This document shows, piece after piece, positions 34,394-46,145 of a DNA stretch of 64,000 nucleotides. The translations under genes and the position numbers were made by a program. Origin of the DNA: Anastatus disparis (lineage: Eukaryota; Arthropoda; Insecta; Hymenoptera; Eupelmidae); contig JAFFSR010000264.1 in assembly GCA_017163975.1 (NCBI GenBank), positions 186,001-250,000 on the forward strand. Reading direction: 5' to 3'. The notes under the pieces were generated by a model, which had not been told where the DNA came from, did not search any database, and saw only the letters and a program-made list of their open reading frames with translations. How positions within the stretch are numbered: the first letter of the stretch is position 1; the number at the start of each line of letters is the position of its first letter.

Positions 34394-35001
34394 GTCACAA
34401 ACTATATTAAAAGAGATTTAAGGAATATTGAAAATGGTGTGTAATGGTTACATTAACAGATATAAATGACTATATAAGATGTGAATTGAATAAAAAAATG
34501 TTAACTTTTATGAAGCATGTACAATAGTAATAAAAAATAAGAAGGTTTATATGATAAATTAAATCAGACTTTTTCATTATAAATGAATTGTTAGGCTACT
34601 CAAATATGTTTCTATAAATTCCAAAATAAATATCCCCTTATACACTGAAAAAAACATATCGGCATAGTTACAATATAAATAAACAAAACAATAGTATAGC
34701 TGATAGAGCTAAATATTTGTTTATAATAGCAATATAACTATGTATTCAATTTTGCTATAATATATTTTGTTACGATTACGATACAGATTGTCATGGTAAC
34801 GAAAAATTAAATGGTTATATTAAATTAGGTTAATATCGTTAGATCAACGATATTTATTCTGATCACAGCAATATTTATCTTTCTCATAGCAAAATTTATA
34901 TTATATCAGTGGCGTAAGCATTGACAGCTTAACCTATATTACCGTCGCGCTCTAAAACTGTGATCTTCGAATGTATTTATTATTTGAATAATTAACTTAT
35001 T
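34394..35001. other. AT-rich; possible short-TIR MITE
   Basis: 34639-34909 is bounded by cactga and tcagtg and may be a small MITE, but without a target duplication. The rest is the upstream region of the SAM gene. Confidence 0.3.
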
Positions 35002-35401
35002 ATGGATGAATGGACCAAAAATAAATTAACGGACTGGGGACTTGCTGCTTACGTGGAAAAATTCAAAGGTAAGTTATTATGTACATTCCTTTTGTTATAA
35101 TAAAGAATCTTGATAAGTTGCGTAAAATCAAATTCAAAATTCTCAAGTTTCACTCTTACATTATATTGTTGAAAAATATTCAATAAATTGTTTGTTTTGT
35201 TTGCGCGCATGCTGAAAATTTATTTTAGATGAAGAAATTGATAGAGAATCTTTCTCTTATTTGAGTGAAGAATTAATAAAGACAATTTTTACAAAAGCCG
35301 GGCCGCAGTCAAAATTCATGACAAAGTGGAAAGAAGAATTCGGCAAAGAAAACAATGATGTTTCTTTCCTCCAAAATGTATATATAATCATGCTTAAATA
35401 A
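35002..35401 (+). CDS. SAM-domain protein, short
   Basis: Exon 1 35002-35068 (MDEWTKNKLTDWGLAAYVEKF), donor GTAAGT, 160-bp intron ending tattttag, exon 2 35229-35401 (DEEIDRESFSYLSEELIKTI, then KAGPQSKFMTKWKEEF), joined in phase. The protein is about 79 aa and almost entirely a sterile alpha motif: W..L..WGL..Y...F.DEEID...... L..E.L......GP...F...... SAM domains mediate protein-protein or protein-RNA contacts. It may continue: a GT near exon 2's end could be a donor to lost downstream exons. Such orphan SAM exons often sit at the N-terminus of larger insect proteins, so this may be a fragment. The next coding sequence (INTS11 retrocopy) is unrelated. Confidence 0.6.
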
Positions 35402-35792
35402 TAATTGTAGATTTTTTAAAGATCATTTTAACCTATCTATATATATATATTAGGATTGAGTTCTATGCGGAGATTTTTTATTTTCATAGATAGAACTTTT
35501 AAGCTCATAGATAGGTTGATTACTATTAGAAGATTATTGCAAAATAGTCGGTTTTACTATCTATGCCTTATTTGGTCACTTATATGATTGATGGCACTTT
35601 GCGGATATAAAGATACTGAATCTTCTCGGTAGCATTAAACATTAAATATTTCGAAGGTGCAAATTAAATTATGAATGAATTTAATTAGAGCAATTGAAAT
35701 TCTATCAAAAACAATTAGTTTCAACTATCCATAATTTAACTTCCTGCGTATAATATTGAACTGTACTGGGATAGCTATATACTTGTTACTAT
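35402..35792. other. Short inverted repeat and AT-rich DNA
   Basis: An imperfect inverted repeat (aacctatctat at 35430 / atagataggtt near 35507-35517) lies after the SAM gene. Nothing else supported. Confidence 0.35.
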
Positions 35793-35964
35793 GGCTGGAA
35801 TTTATAGTCGACACTTGGCGCTCAGCACTCAGTTTATATGAAACAAACATCATTCTATCCTTGTTTTTCTTATGGAAGTAGAGTAAGATAGAATGATGTT
35901 CGTTACATGTTTAAATAAAATAAATAAATAAATTAATAAATAAATTAATAAATAAATTCCAGCC
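35793..35964. mobile_element. MITE of the ggctggaa/ttccagcc family
   Basis: Perfect ends ggctggaatttat / ataaattccagcc, internal pairs atcattctatcctt/aagatagaatgat, and an (AAAT)n tract. Shares tatagtcgacactt with the copies at 7995-8116 and 42560-42703. Confidence 0.65.
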
Positions 35965-36116
35965 TATTTAGTGAATATGCGTGAGTTCGTACGATATATA
36001 CGTTATTTAAAGCTGTCACAGCACGGTAATCTCACTTTCTTATCCTCAGTAATGTACATTCTAACATATCTATTTTTGTGTCGCTTGTAAGTGCTGTTTC
36101 CTGTTTATATATATTT

Positions 36117-37620
36117 TCACCAGTTATATCTCATTTTCATTTAGATCATTTTGGAGCTTTACCTTATTTTACTGAAATGGTGGGATACACTGGCTCAAAT
36201 TATATGACTTATTCGATAAAAGCAATCCCACCAATCCTCTTGGAAGATACGAGTAAAGTTGCTGTTGAACGTAAAGATGAAAGTAATTTTTTTACATCTC
36301 AAATAAAAGACTGCATAAAAAAAGTAATTGCAGTTAAACTACATCAGTGAGTCATGATAAACCCAGAACTTAAAAGCTTACTATGCTAGTCATGTTCTTG
36401 GAGTTTCAATGTTTTGGGTATGCCTTGGATCACAATCAATCGTATATACAGGTGATTATAATATGACTTCAGCTCGTCATTTAGAAGCTGCATGGATTAA
36501 CAAATGTAGACCTGACCTTCTTATTTTTGAATCTACTAATGCCACTACCATAAGAGACTCAAAAAGATGCTGCGAAAGAGATTTTTTAAAAAAAGTTCGC
36601 AAGTGCATTGATAAAGGTAGAAAAATATTAATTCCAGTATTTGCTCTTGGTTAAACTCAAAAATTTTGTATTTTGTTAGAAACTTATTGGAAGCAAATGA
36701 ATTTAAAGTTCCTATTTACTTTGCATTGAGTTTAATGGAAAAATAATTATTACAAAATGTTTATTACATGGATAAATCAAAAAAATTAAAAAAACTTTTG
36801 TACAGAGAAACATATTTAATTTTAAACGTATAAAGCCAAATCATACAAATTTTTAAAAAATGGGCCCCTAATGAAGCAAACATGCTAATAATGCTAGGAT
36901 TTTGTTTACAAGGGACTGTTGGTCACAAGTTTTAAATAATCCTAAAAGAATTAAATTTGAAAATCGTCAAATTGTTGAAGTTGAAATGGCTGTTGAATAT
37001 CTATCTTTGTCTGCTCATTCTGATGCTAAAGGTATTATGCAGCTGATACAATATTGTGATCAAAAAAATGTAATGTTAGTTCATGGAGAATTTGCCAAAA
37101 TGGAATATTTAAAAGATAAAATTAAACAAGAATCTGGAATAAATTGCTACAATCCAGCTAATGGAGAGACATTTGTTATTACTGCAACACCAAAAGTTCC
37201 TGTTGATGCTTCTCTTGCTCTTTTAAAATCTGAAGCAAAGAGATGTTCTAAATTACCTCCTGATCCTAAAAGAAGAAGATTATTATATAGCGTGCTTATG
37301 TATCAAGAAGATGGAATTTGTCTTGTTGATGCTGAGGAGATTTCAAAAGCTGCAGGAATTATGAAACATCCTGTTAGATTTACTTCAACTGTTCAAGTTA
37401 AAAATTCAGGACCTGCCCAATTTACTACTCGAAAACTTTTACAACTGCTTCAAGAAAGGATGGACAGTCCAATTAGTAGATGGCTCTATATCGGTTGAAT
37501 CAGTCTTAGTCAAAGTTGAAGGAGATGAAGATAATCAAAAAAGTGTATATGTTTCTTGGACTAATGAGGATGAGGAATCAGGAAGATATATTCTAGTATT
37601 TTACAAGCATTACTTTAATT
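36117..37620 (+). pseudogene. INTS11 (CPSF3L) processed pseudogene, 5'-truncated
   Basis: An intronless copy of the Integrator RNA endonuclease subunit 11. It starts inside the metallo-beta-lactamase domain with [14 protein letters not shown] (the HxHxDH zinc motif). It continues through [48 protein letters not shown], then EVEMAVEYLSLSAHSDAKGI, NVMLVHGEFAKM and LPPDPKRRRLLY. These are signature blocks of INTS11 rather than CPSF73. Several frameshifts and stops (about 36350, after 36652, 36700-36900, 37498) and the lack of introns mark it as a retrocopy. The first roughly 60 residues are missing. The parent gene acts in snRNA 3' processing in the nucleus; this copy cannot make that protein. 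Confidence 0.9.
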
Positions 37621-38430
37621 GAAAACTTTTATATTAATAAAATAATTATTATAATCATTGTTATTATTATTTATTTTCTATTTTGATGAAAATACAATAT
37701 TTCAAGAGATAACTTTTAAAAAACAAAAAATACATAGGCTAAAATATGAATAAGTAGTATTTATATATTTGATATGAGAAAGGAATATTAAATCTTGTAA
37801 AAAATCTAAATTGTAATATGCTATTTAAGAACACAATAATTTTGTGAAGATAAAAAAAAGAAATTTGTACATTATTTGTAAATACATCATAATAAAATAT
37901 ATGAATAAAATCTTTGTACAGTACTTTGTAATTAAAAATCTGAATAAAATATATGAATCATATTTGTTATTGATTGTACGTAGTTTTATAAATAAAATAA
38001 CTTATATTTTCACATATTGTATTTGATTTTATTCAAATACTGATTTGAACATGCATATTTTACGTGTTTTATAAAAATTGAATATTAAATGGTAGTCTGA
38101 TTAAAGTTAAAAATAATATAATTAGTAAGTATTTTTTTAAATATAGTTAATTTTTCTAATAATTAAATAACTTTTCAGATGCATTTGTATTGTAATTTGT
38201 ATTCACATTTTGAAATAAACCAACAATTTTTAGGAATAATATAATTTTATTTTACATTGATCAACTAAAAAAATATATTATAGATATCTTATTTTAGATA
38301 TATAATCAAGGATATTTTTACAAGAAATCTTTGAATAAAAAAATTAAATAATAAATAGAAAAAAAATCTTTTTGATTTTAAACATATCAAAGGTTAATTT
38401 TATAATTTGGAGAAAAATTAGAAAAAATTG
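37621..38430. other. AT-rich intergenic
   Basis: The 3' flank of the retrocopy and 3' side of the recombinase gene. No clear poly(A) tail or feature. Confidence 0.4.
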
Positions 38431-41400
38431 TTAAGAACTTTTCCTTCTGATAGCTTTTTTTACCCATTCTTGTATATTTTGTATTGTGATATTAGCTTTT
38501 GATGGTGACTTTCCTAAAACTTTAGCACATTTTTGTGTCGATGGTATTTTATTAGCAGCTATATATGCATCAAAAGTTCCATAGATCCAAGCTGGTATAT
38601 GATTCCTTACAGGCATATCCTGACCAGTTTTTTTCTGATTTCTTTGAGTATGAATCCATGCTCTGATTGATGGCTCAGTCCTTAGTTTCAAAGTTGGATC
38701 TTTAGTAATACTAATAAATTGATTAATTGAACTAGCACTAGGCACTTTATAATCAAGGTTAAGGGCATTTGGAAAATGTGCTAAAAGACAATCAATAGAT
38801 TGTTTAGTCCATGCCAATTTTTTGTGCGTTTTAGAAACTACAAATAATAAATATAAGATCAACAATTCATTTAATTTTTATAAAAATACTGAATAAGATA
38901 TTCTTACCGAGAGTTTTGGCTTCTTCCATATTATTATTTGATTCGTCATAATCTGAAATGAAGTGACTATTTTCTTCATCACTTCTTTCTGTACTTAAAG
39001 CATTATTATACTCATCGAATCTATCTGTAATACAATAATTAAAATTATTTCATGATCACATTCTATTTTATTAATTTAAAAAGCAATTATTGAAAATTTC
39101 ATTAATACATTTTTATATTACCTTGTTTATCATTATCATTTTTGCTGATATCATTATTAAAAGTTTTAGCTTCACAAATGTCAGCGGTGCAGGTTGCTCT
39201 TTTAAAATTCTTATTCTGCGGTGTCTGAATTGCAGCGATTTGTTGACTCACAGCAATATCTCTTTCAATAACAGATTGTCTATAATTTTGGTGATGTATT
39301 TTACTAGTGTGTCCTAAAAATCCTGATAAGTTCTCTACTCCTGCTTTATTAATACCTCTTTTCATAGCTTCTGTGGCTGCTTGTTTCCTAAATAAGGTTC
39401 CTCTTAAGGATTCTGGATCCTTTGCCCCACATAAATTAGAAAAGGTTTTCATCAGCATGCAAGCTGATACTGGTTCAAAATTATTGTTTACATCATTAAT
39501 TTTGGAAAAAATGTAGGGATTTTCATAAAAAATCCTAGCATTTTTTCTATTACTAATGAGCAGATTTAGATGATTTAATACATCATTTGAAAATACTATT
39601 GGTACAGGTTTTGTCCTTTTTCCTCTTACTTGGATCCTGCATTTATCTTCTATGATAACCTTTCTATCAAAGTCTGCTAATGTCAATCTTTCAACTTCTC
39701 CAGCACGCCTGCAGTTGATCATATGTAAGTAAGAAAGAATCGAATTTCTTAGCATTTCATAAATATTATCACTGTACTCATTTTTTAATTTCCCATACGC
39801 TATATGCATTTCAGCCTCTAAATAATCGTGCAAAATCTGAGTATCATCAGGATTTACAGATTTTTCATCTTTATTTCTTTTATGATGAGCTTGTGATTCT
39901 GCAATCAAGTTGCCAATGCTTTTATGCCACTGGATCTTAAATGCATTAAGGAATTCAGCTACTCTTTTTCTTGTATTCTGATCCTCTGGGCCTTTCTTTA
40001 CGTCATAGAGTTCTGCAACACTTTTAATCAACTGAAACATGTCGCTCGAAGTTGCTGGAGCTTGAAGAAATAGGGTATTGGGGTCAGGCTTTCCCATAAT
40101 CTTTACAGCCTCGATAATATCATCATATTTTTTTCGTCGAAAATATCACTAAATTCATTAATATTTTTATTCTTATCCATTATTAGTAATTTCAACCTTC
40201 CTAATCTAGATAAATCCGCTCTTACTCTATTGTGTCGATGCTTTGTTGTTATAAACATAGAAGCCTCTGCATTTAGCCAAACCATAATGGCATAATCATG
40301 CCTGATTGTATCTAAAATTTCAGTTTCTCTCATTTTTGAGATAATTTTTACGGCTTCATCACTGGCAACTTCATGATAATCTCCTAATAATGCACGTGAA
40401 CTTGATTTCATGATGTGCTTTTTTTTAAACGAATATCCTGTGCATTTAGATACATGCTTGCGATAAGATGAATGAGACAGAAATTTTTTACATTTGAAAC
40501 ATGGTGTATACATACTGACTGTGTTGCCAGAATCTTTTTGTGGCAGCCGAGGCAAAATATACTCTGATACATCTTTCGCATGGATATTATTTAAAAAAGT
40601 AGCATTATTTCTTAAATAATTAATAATTTTTTCTCTTTCTATCTGTAATGGATGTTTCTTTTTCTTTAAAGGAACTTTTTTAATTTTCCTTAATTTACTG
40701 ACTAATATTTCTTCTTTGTGAGCAATTTCTATATGGTTAACTAATTTAGCATATTTTACTTTCATTTTATCATTTTTAGTTTTTAACTTCTTTATAAAAC
40801 AATAAAGACAAGCATATTTTTTTTCTCCGTCTGTGTCATCTGTAGTAGGTAATACTTCATTTTTTTAATTCTTCAATACAGGTCCTACAGACAGTAAATT
40901 AATACATAAATCAAGACTGGTATCAAGAGAAGAATCGTGATCTTGAATACTTGGTAATTGCTCTACTGTTTTTTTTATGTTTGGAAGAGTACATTTATCA
41001 ATCTCTTCTAGTGACGGATTTAGCAAATGCTCATAAAAATCATTTGAATTTAAATCTAAGTCGTAACTAATGGGACCATTATCATTTTGTGAACTTGATG
41101 GTTGTTTTAATTTTTCAAGCATATCAATATCTGAATTTGAATCATGACGATCAGGACAGCTGTCAACATTTTTTATACGTTCACATGATTCTTCTTCACT
41201 CAATGATTCAAATTCTGAATTTACATTTAAGTCATGACTTATGGGACCATTATCATTTTTTGAACTTGGTTTTTTTAATTTTTCAAGCATATCAATATCT
41301 GAATTTGAATCATGACGATCAGGACAGCTGTCAACATTTTTTATACTTTCACATGATTCTTCTTCACTTAATGATTCAAATTCTGAATTTACATTTAAGT

Positions 41401-41734
41401 CATGACTTATGGGACCATTATCATTTTTTGAACTTGGTTTTTTTAATTTTTCAAGCATATCAATATCTGAATTTGAATCATGACGATCAGGACGGCTGTT
41501 AACATTTTTCATACTTTCGCATGATTCTCCTTCACTCCATGATTCAAATTCTGATTCTTCACAATCAGTTGGATTAAATTCGGATCCTGAAGTTTTTTCT
41601 TCAGATTCAGTACTCGAATCACTCAACCCATAATCTACGATTAAAAAGTATTTTAAAAAAGTCGAGATAAAAATGATTTTGATCGGACAACTTTGAACTA
41701 CTTTACCTATTTTCGAGCTCAATTTTCGTTCCAT
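38431..41734 (-). CDS. Tyrosine recombinase with zinc fingers and acidic repeats (Crypton-like)
   Basis: Exons: 41734-41707 (MERKLSSKI), 41634-39122, 39024-38908, 38837-38431; all junction phases agree. The N-terminal region has three tandem repeats of about 56 aa (SEFESLSEEESCESIKN, then DRHDSNSDIDMLEKLKKPSS). Next come a C2H2-like finger (YACLYC ... HIEIAH) and a CFKC ... KHVSKC finger. The recombinase domain has NCRRAGEVERLTL (first catalytic Arg), VRGKRTKPVPI (Lys region), LRGTLFRKQAAT (HxxR box with Thr where His is usual), LSGFLGHTSKI and the HHQNYRQ tyrosine. The last two exons encode an acidic linker and a basic C-terminus. Two one-base shifts at T7 runs (about 40862 and 40130) break the big exon. 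No reverse transcriptase, so Crypton-like or domesticated rather than DIRS. Confidence 0.65.
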
Positions 41735-42076
41735 ACTTGTTAAATTTTGATCAAAACATATATTTATGATAAACAATATTGCTTCAGTGGAAAAAATAGT
41801 AAAGATTTTTACAATTTTCGGTTATGCTTTTACACACCTTTGTTCTTTAACTATTATACTTTTAGGGCCTTTGCACGTAAGAAGTAAAAAGGAAGATCGA
41901 GGTATATGGAGGAATAACTACGTGTCGGTGTGATAGAGAATCTAGATGACGAAACTTTTCAAGGAAATATGCTGTGCCGTGCTGTGTCCGTTCAGTGTCC
42001 GTACCATTCTATGATGGAGTGTTCCATCTACACTACTTCGTGTTCTCTGAGAAGTTCAATAGTAAACGTACATTAA
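41735..42076. other. Upstream region of the recombinase gene
   Basis: More GC-rich than average; likely promoter and 5' flank. No ORF supported. Confidence 0.35.
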
Positions 42077-42446
42077 GAGCAGGCCGGAGCAGAGTTTGAT
42101 ACCGACCGAGATTGCAAAGTCGATTCCCCAATTTTCTCCGTTCATACGTAATGGAATGCATTAAAATTTTAAATGCACTCATAAAATTTTATTTTCAATC
42201 GCGCTTATGAATGATAAGAAAAAAGTAATAGAGTTTTCTTACGTACGGTGTGACTATTCTCATTGTAAAAAAAAAACTTTTTTTTCTTTTTTCAATTTTC
42301 ATCAAATATTATTGATGAGCGCAATTGAAAATTAAATTTTATGAATGCATTTAAAATTTCAATGCATTCCATTATGTATAAACGGAGAAAATTAAGGAAC
42401 CGAATCTGCGATTTTGGTCGGTAACAAACTCTGCTCCGACCTGCTC
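42077..42446. mobile_element. MITE with about 150-bp inverted ends
   Basis: Ends gagcaggccggagcagagtt and aactctgctccgacctgctc pair, and pairing continues through taatggaatgcattaaaatt to about 42215/42310. 370 bp. Left flank is TTAA but the right is not; target duplication unclear. Confidence 0.75.
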
Positions 42447-42459
42447 GGCTTGAATATAC

Positions 42460-42558
42460 AGCACTTAGATCTCAAAGTTTCATTGTTCCGTGTTCCCTAT
42501 AAAGCATATCTACGTTTACAGGAAACATGTAACAATTAAATTTTGAGATCTGAGTGCT
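42460..42558. repeat. Hairpin-ended short repeat
   Basis: agcacttagatctcaaa (42460-42476) pairs with ttttgagatctgagtgct (42541-42558). Confidence 0.65.
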
Positions 42559-42559
42559 A

Positions 42560-42703
42560 AGTTTTAAGTGTCGACTATAAATTCGAGCCTAACATGTATC
42601 AAACACCATTTTATCTTACTTTAGTTTCATTAGAAAAACAAGCATAGAATAATGTTTGATACACGTTAGGTAAGAACTGAGTAACGACTATAGCTTCCAG
42701 CCT
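42560..42703. mobile_element. MITE of the ggctggaa family
   Basis: Contains aagtgtcgactataaattcg and tatagcttccagcct at its two ends, with inner arms aacatgtatcaaacaccatt / aatgtttgatacacgtta. Related to 35793-35964 and 7995-8116. Confidence 0.6.
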
Positions 42704-42928
42704 AAGACCTTAGGTTCGAATTTATAAGGGTGCAGGCAGATGAGTAGAATAGAGACTGCCGAATAGAGACTGCGTAATAGAAACAACCAATCAGCGCTAT
42801 TCGGCAAGTTTCATGCGAAGAATATAATTCTATTCTCTATTCCACTGTAGAATGGAAAAGCAAGTTGCGATACGAAGTAAATAAACAAAAATTTTGTATT
42901 AAATTGTGATTACAAATTAATGTAAAAA

Positions 42929-43758
42929 ATGGAATGTGAGGAAAATTTAGATGAAGTAATAATTATGTCACTGTACATAAAAAAACATTTATTATATCCT
43001 TATGATTTTTAATGTGAGAATCAAGTGAGAAATATTTAAAAAATGTTTGCAAAATAACCTAAAAATGTGCAGTAAATATTATTTAATATTTTTGAAATTA
43101 ACTTTGATATTAAACATAAAGTCATATCATTTATAAAATTCTATTTTATAATATTTTATCATTGAAATAACATTTGCAACATAACCTCAACAATTCTAGG
43201 AAATTATTGAATAAACTTTTATTATTATATTGTATGTCTATAAATATTATAATTGGAAGTTATATATGATATAGATTCATTTTTAAATTTGAAATACATA
43301 ATTATATTGTATTTTCTCAGTATTACATTTGTTTGTACTGCAACTTCAAACTATCGAAAGAAAACTATAATTTTATGGAAGATTCATTCTTTGCCAAATT
43401 GGATATAAATACAGAAAATCCGTATATACGTGATAATTATCTAGAAAAAGGTATGTCTAGTATTGTACTCTATTGATATTATTAGATTTGTATTGTGTAT
43501 GATACAACATAAATATACATTATTATTACAGGACCACATGATAGGTATACGGTAGAATCTTCGGAACCTACAGAATTTATAGCAGAATGTTCATCGGAGC
43601 GAAAATCAAATGGAGAAGATAAAGCTTGGACAGACTGGGACGAACAGGGATCTTTCCAAAAGGCGTATAAAAAAAAAATTCATATACACCCAGTGGTTCT
43701 GGTGCTACACACTCTTCAAATTGCAGCTTCAGGTTTTATGAATAAATTCTCTTTTTAA
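42929..43758 (+). CDS. Small unidentified three-exon gene with CxxC motif
   Basis: Exon 1 42929-42955 (MECEENLDE, donor GTAATA), exon 2 43321-43450 after tattttctcag (YYICLYCNFKLSKENYNF, then MEDSFFAKLDI, donor GTATGT), exon 3 from 43532 after attattacag (GPHDRYTVESSEPTEFIAE, then DKAWTDWDEQGSF). All phases agree: literal reading gives 127 aa. At an A9 run (43674-43682) the frame may shift; the alternative frame reads TPSGSGATHSSNCS and ends near 43743. Further on, 43760-43892 still looks like coding remnants (GSKGSVSNADDNSSM; a TGA; then MYEDDTEDGHED) before the satellite element begins. ICLYC suggests half of a zinc finger. A CCAAT-containing, less AT-rich stretch at 42715-42850 may be its promoter. 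Family unknown; it seems to have been cut by the satellite element. Confidence 0.45.
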
Positions 43759-43904
43759 AGGATATTATGGGATCAAAAGGTTCTGTAAGCAATGCAGATG
43801 ATAACAGCTCTATGACAGATATCACATCTGACTGAGACTTGTCGAACAGTGGGATAATGTATGAAGATGACACTGAGGACGGTCATGAAGACATCCCACA
43901 CAGC

Positions 43905-45770
43905 ATGAAAGATATCATTGGAATATTCCGTAATATTCAAATGGAATATTTCATTGAAATATGTATGGAAGCTTTATGGAAAAGAACAGAAATATTCCTA
44001 GAATATTGCAAAGGAAACTTTCTACGAAGAACCCCTGGAAGCCTTCGTAAACCTTCCGAGGGTGATTCCGTTGGAAGATTGATAAATCATTGCACCGAAA
44101 GATTTTATGGAAGCTTTATAGAAGACTTCGTTTTCCTTTCGGGGAAATGTTGAGAATTTTCACTGGAATATTCCGACTTAAGTCTCCTGGAAGATTCCGT
44201 AAACCTTCCAAGGAAGATTGCGTTGGAAGATTGATGAATCATTGCACCAAAAGATTTCATGGAAGCTTAAATGGAAGACTCCGTTTACCTTTCAGCGAAA
44301 TATTGGAAATTGTCATTAAAACATTTCAGTGGAAGGCTTCTGAAAGCTTCCATAAACCTTCCAAGGAAGATTCCGTTGGAAGATTGATTGAACATTACGC
44401 CGGAAGATTTCATGGAAGCTTGAATGGAAGACTCCGTTTACCTTCCAGCGAAATATTGGAAATTGTCATTAACACATTCCAGTGGAAGTCTCCTAAAAGC
44501 TTCCGTAAACCTTCCAAGGAAGATTCCGTTGGATGATTGATGAATCATTGCACCGAAAGATTTCATGGAAGCTTGAATGGAAGACTCCGTTTGCCTTTAA
44601 GCGAAATATTGAAGATTTTCACTGAAATATTCCGGTTTGAGTATCCTGGAAGCTTCCGTAAACCTTCCAAGGAAGATTCCGTTGAAAGATTGATGAATCA
44701 TTGCACTGAAAGATTTCATGGAAGCTTTATAGAAGACTTCGTTTTCCTTTCGGGGAAATGTTGAAAATTTTCACTGGAATATTCCGACTTAAGTCTCCTG
44801 GAAGATTCCGTAGACCTTCCAAGGAAGATTGCGTTGGAAGATTGATGAATCATTGCACCAAAAGATTTCATGGAAGCTTAAATGGAAGACTCCGTTTACC
44901 TTTCAGCGAAATATTGGAAATTGTCATTGAAACATTTCAGTGGAAGGCTTCTGAAAGCTTCCATAAACCTTCCAAGAAAGATTCCGTTGGAAGATTGATT
45001 GAACATTACACCGGAAGATTTCATGGAAGCTTGAATGGAAGACTCCGTTTACCTTCCAGCAAAATATTGGAAATTGTCATTAAAACATTCCAGTGGAAGT
45101 CTCCTAAAAGCTTCCGTAAACCTTCCAAGGAAGATTCCGTTGGAAGATTGATGAATCATTGCACCGAAAGATTTCGCGGAAGCTTTATAGAAGACTCCGT
45201 TTTCCTTTTGGGGAAATGTTCGGAATTTTCACTGGAATATTCCGATTTCAGTCTCCTGGAAGATTCCGTAAACCTTCCAAGGAAGATTCCGTTGAAAGAT
45301 TGATGAATCATTGCACTGAAAGATTTCATGAAAGCTTGAATGGTAGACTTCGTTTACCTTTCAGCGAAATATTGGAAATCGTCATTGAAACATTCCAGTG
45401 GAAGGCTCCTGAAAGCTTCCGTAAACCTTCCAAGGAAGATTTCATTGGATGATTGATGAATCATTGCACCGAAAGATTTCATGGAAGCTTGAATGGAAGA
45501 CTCCGTTTGCCTTTAAGCGAAATATTGAAGATTTTCACTGAAATATTCCGGTTTGAGTATCCTGGAAGCTTCCGTAAACCTTTCAAGGAAGATTCTGTTG
45601 GAAGATTGATAAATTATTGTAGGGAAAGACCCAAGGAAGCTCTAAGGAAGACTGCATTTACCTTGCAGCTAAATGTTGGCAATTTTGGACTGAAACATTT
45701 AGGCCGAAGGCTTCAGGAAGCTTTCGTAAACATTTCATGGAAGATCCCATCAGTAGACTAATGAATCAGG
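43905..45770 (+). repeat. 153-bp tandem array A, about 12 units
   Basis: The landmark attgcaccgaaagatttcat recurs near 44089, 44239, 44393, 44545, 44698, 44850, 45005, 45157, 45308 and 45461, a period of 152-154 bp. Because 153 = 3 x 51, frames stay open over several units. Units are dense in ggaagcttcc, ggaagattcc and related GAAnnTTC palindromes. Confidence 0.9.
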
Positions 45771-46145
45771 AATTATTATTTGACACTACACCAGCACTCA
45801 TCAATATGGGTATCCTCGTTTGTAAGTTAATAAAAAAAATTTTAATGATGCTATAGCTACACCAAAAAGACATTTTTATAAAAATGAGATAATTGTTATA
45901 CAAATGAGGTATTTTTTTTAACGAAAATGACTTTTCACAATAACAAAAAACAAGTCCTTTTCCATTCAAATTTTTTATTTTATCTAATGACGATATTTTC
46001 CCAATACATTACTTGACACATCAAAAGGCGTTTTAAATAACGTCATTTAGTATGTTAGGGATTAGGACAAAAAATGACGTCGTTAACTATGTTAAATGTT
46101 GACGAAAAATGACGTCATTTTTTAATAACAAGGACGTCCTTTTTT

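Noticed and set aside
36117..37620. Active metallo-beta-lactamase/CPSF73-type nuclease gene
   Set aside because: Family blocks identify INTS11, but multiple stops and frameshifts, absence of introns and the missing N-terminus make it a retropseudogene.
41089..41502. Plus-strand frame with repeats (FQAYQYLNLNHDDQD)
   Set aside because: Antisense shadow of the acidic tandem repeats of the recombinase gene; no splice or start support.
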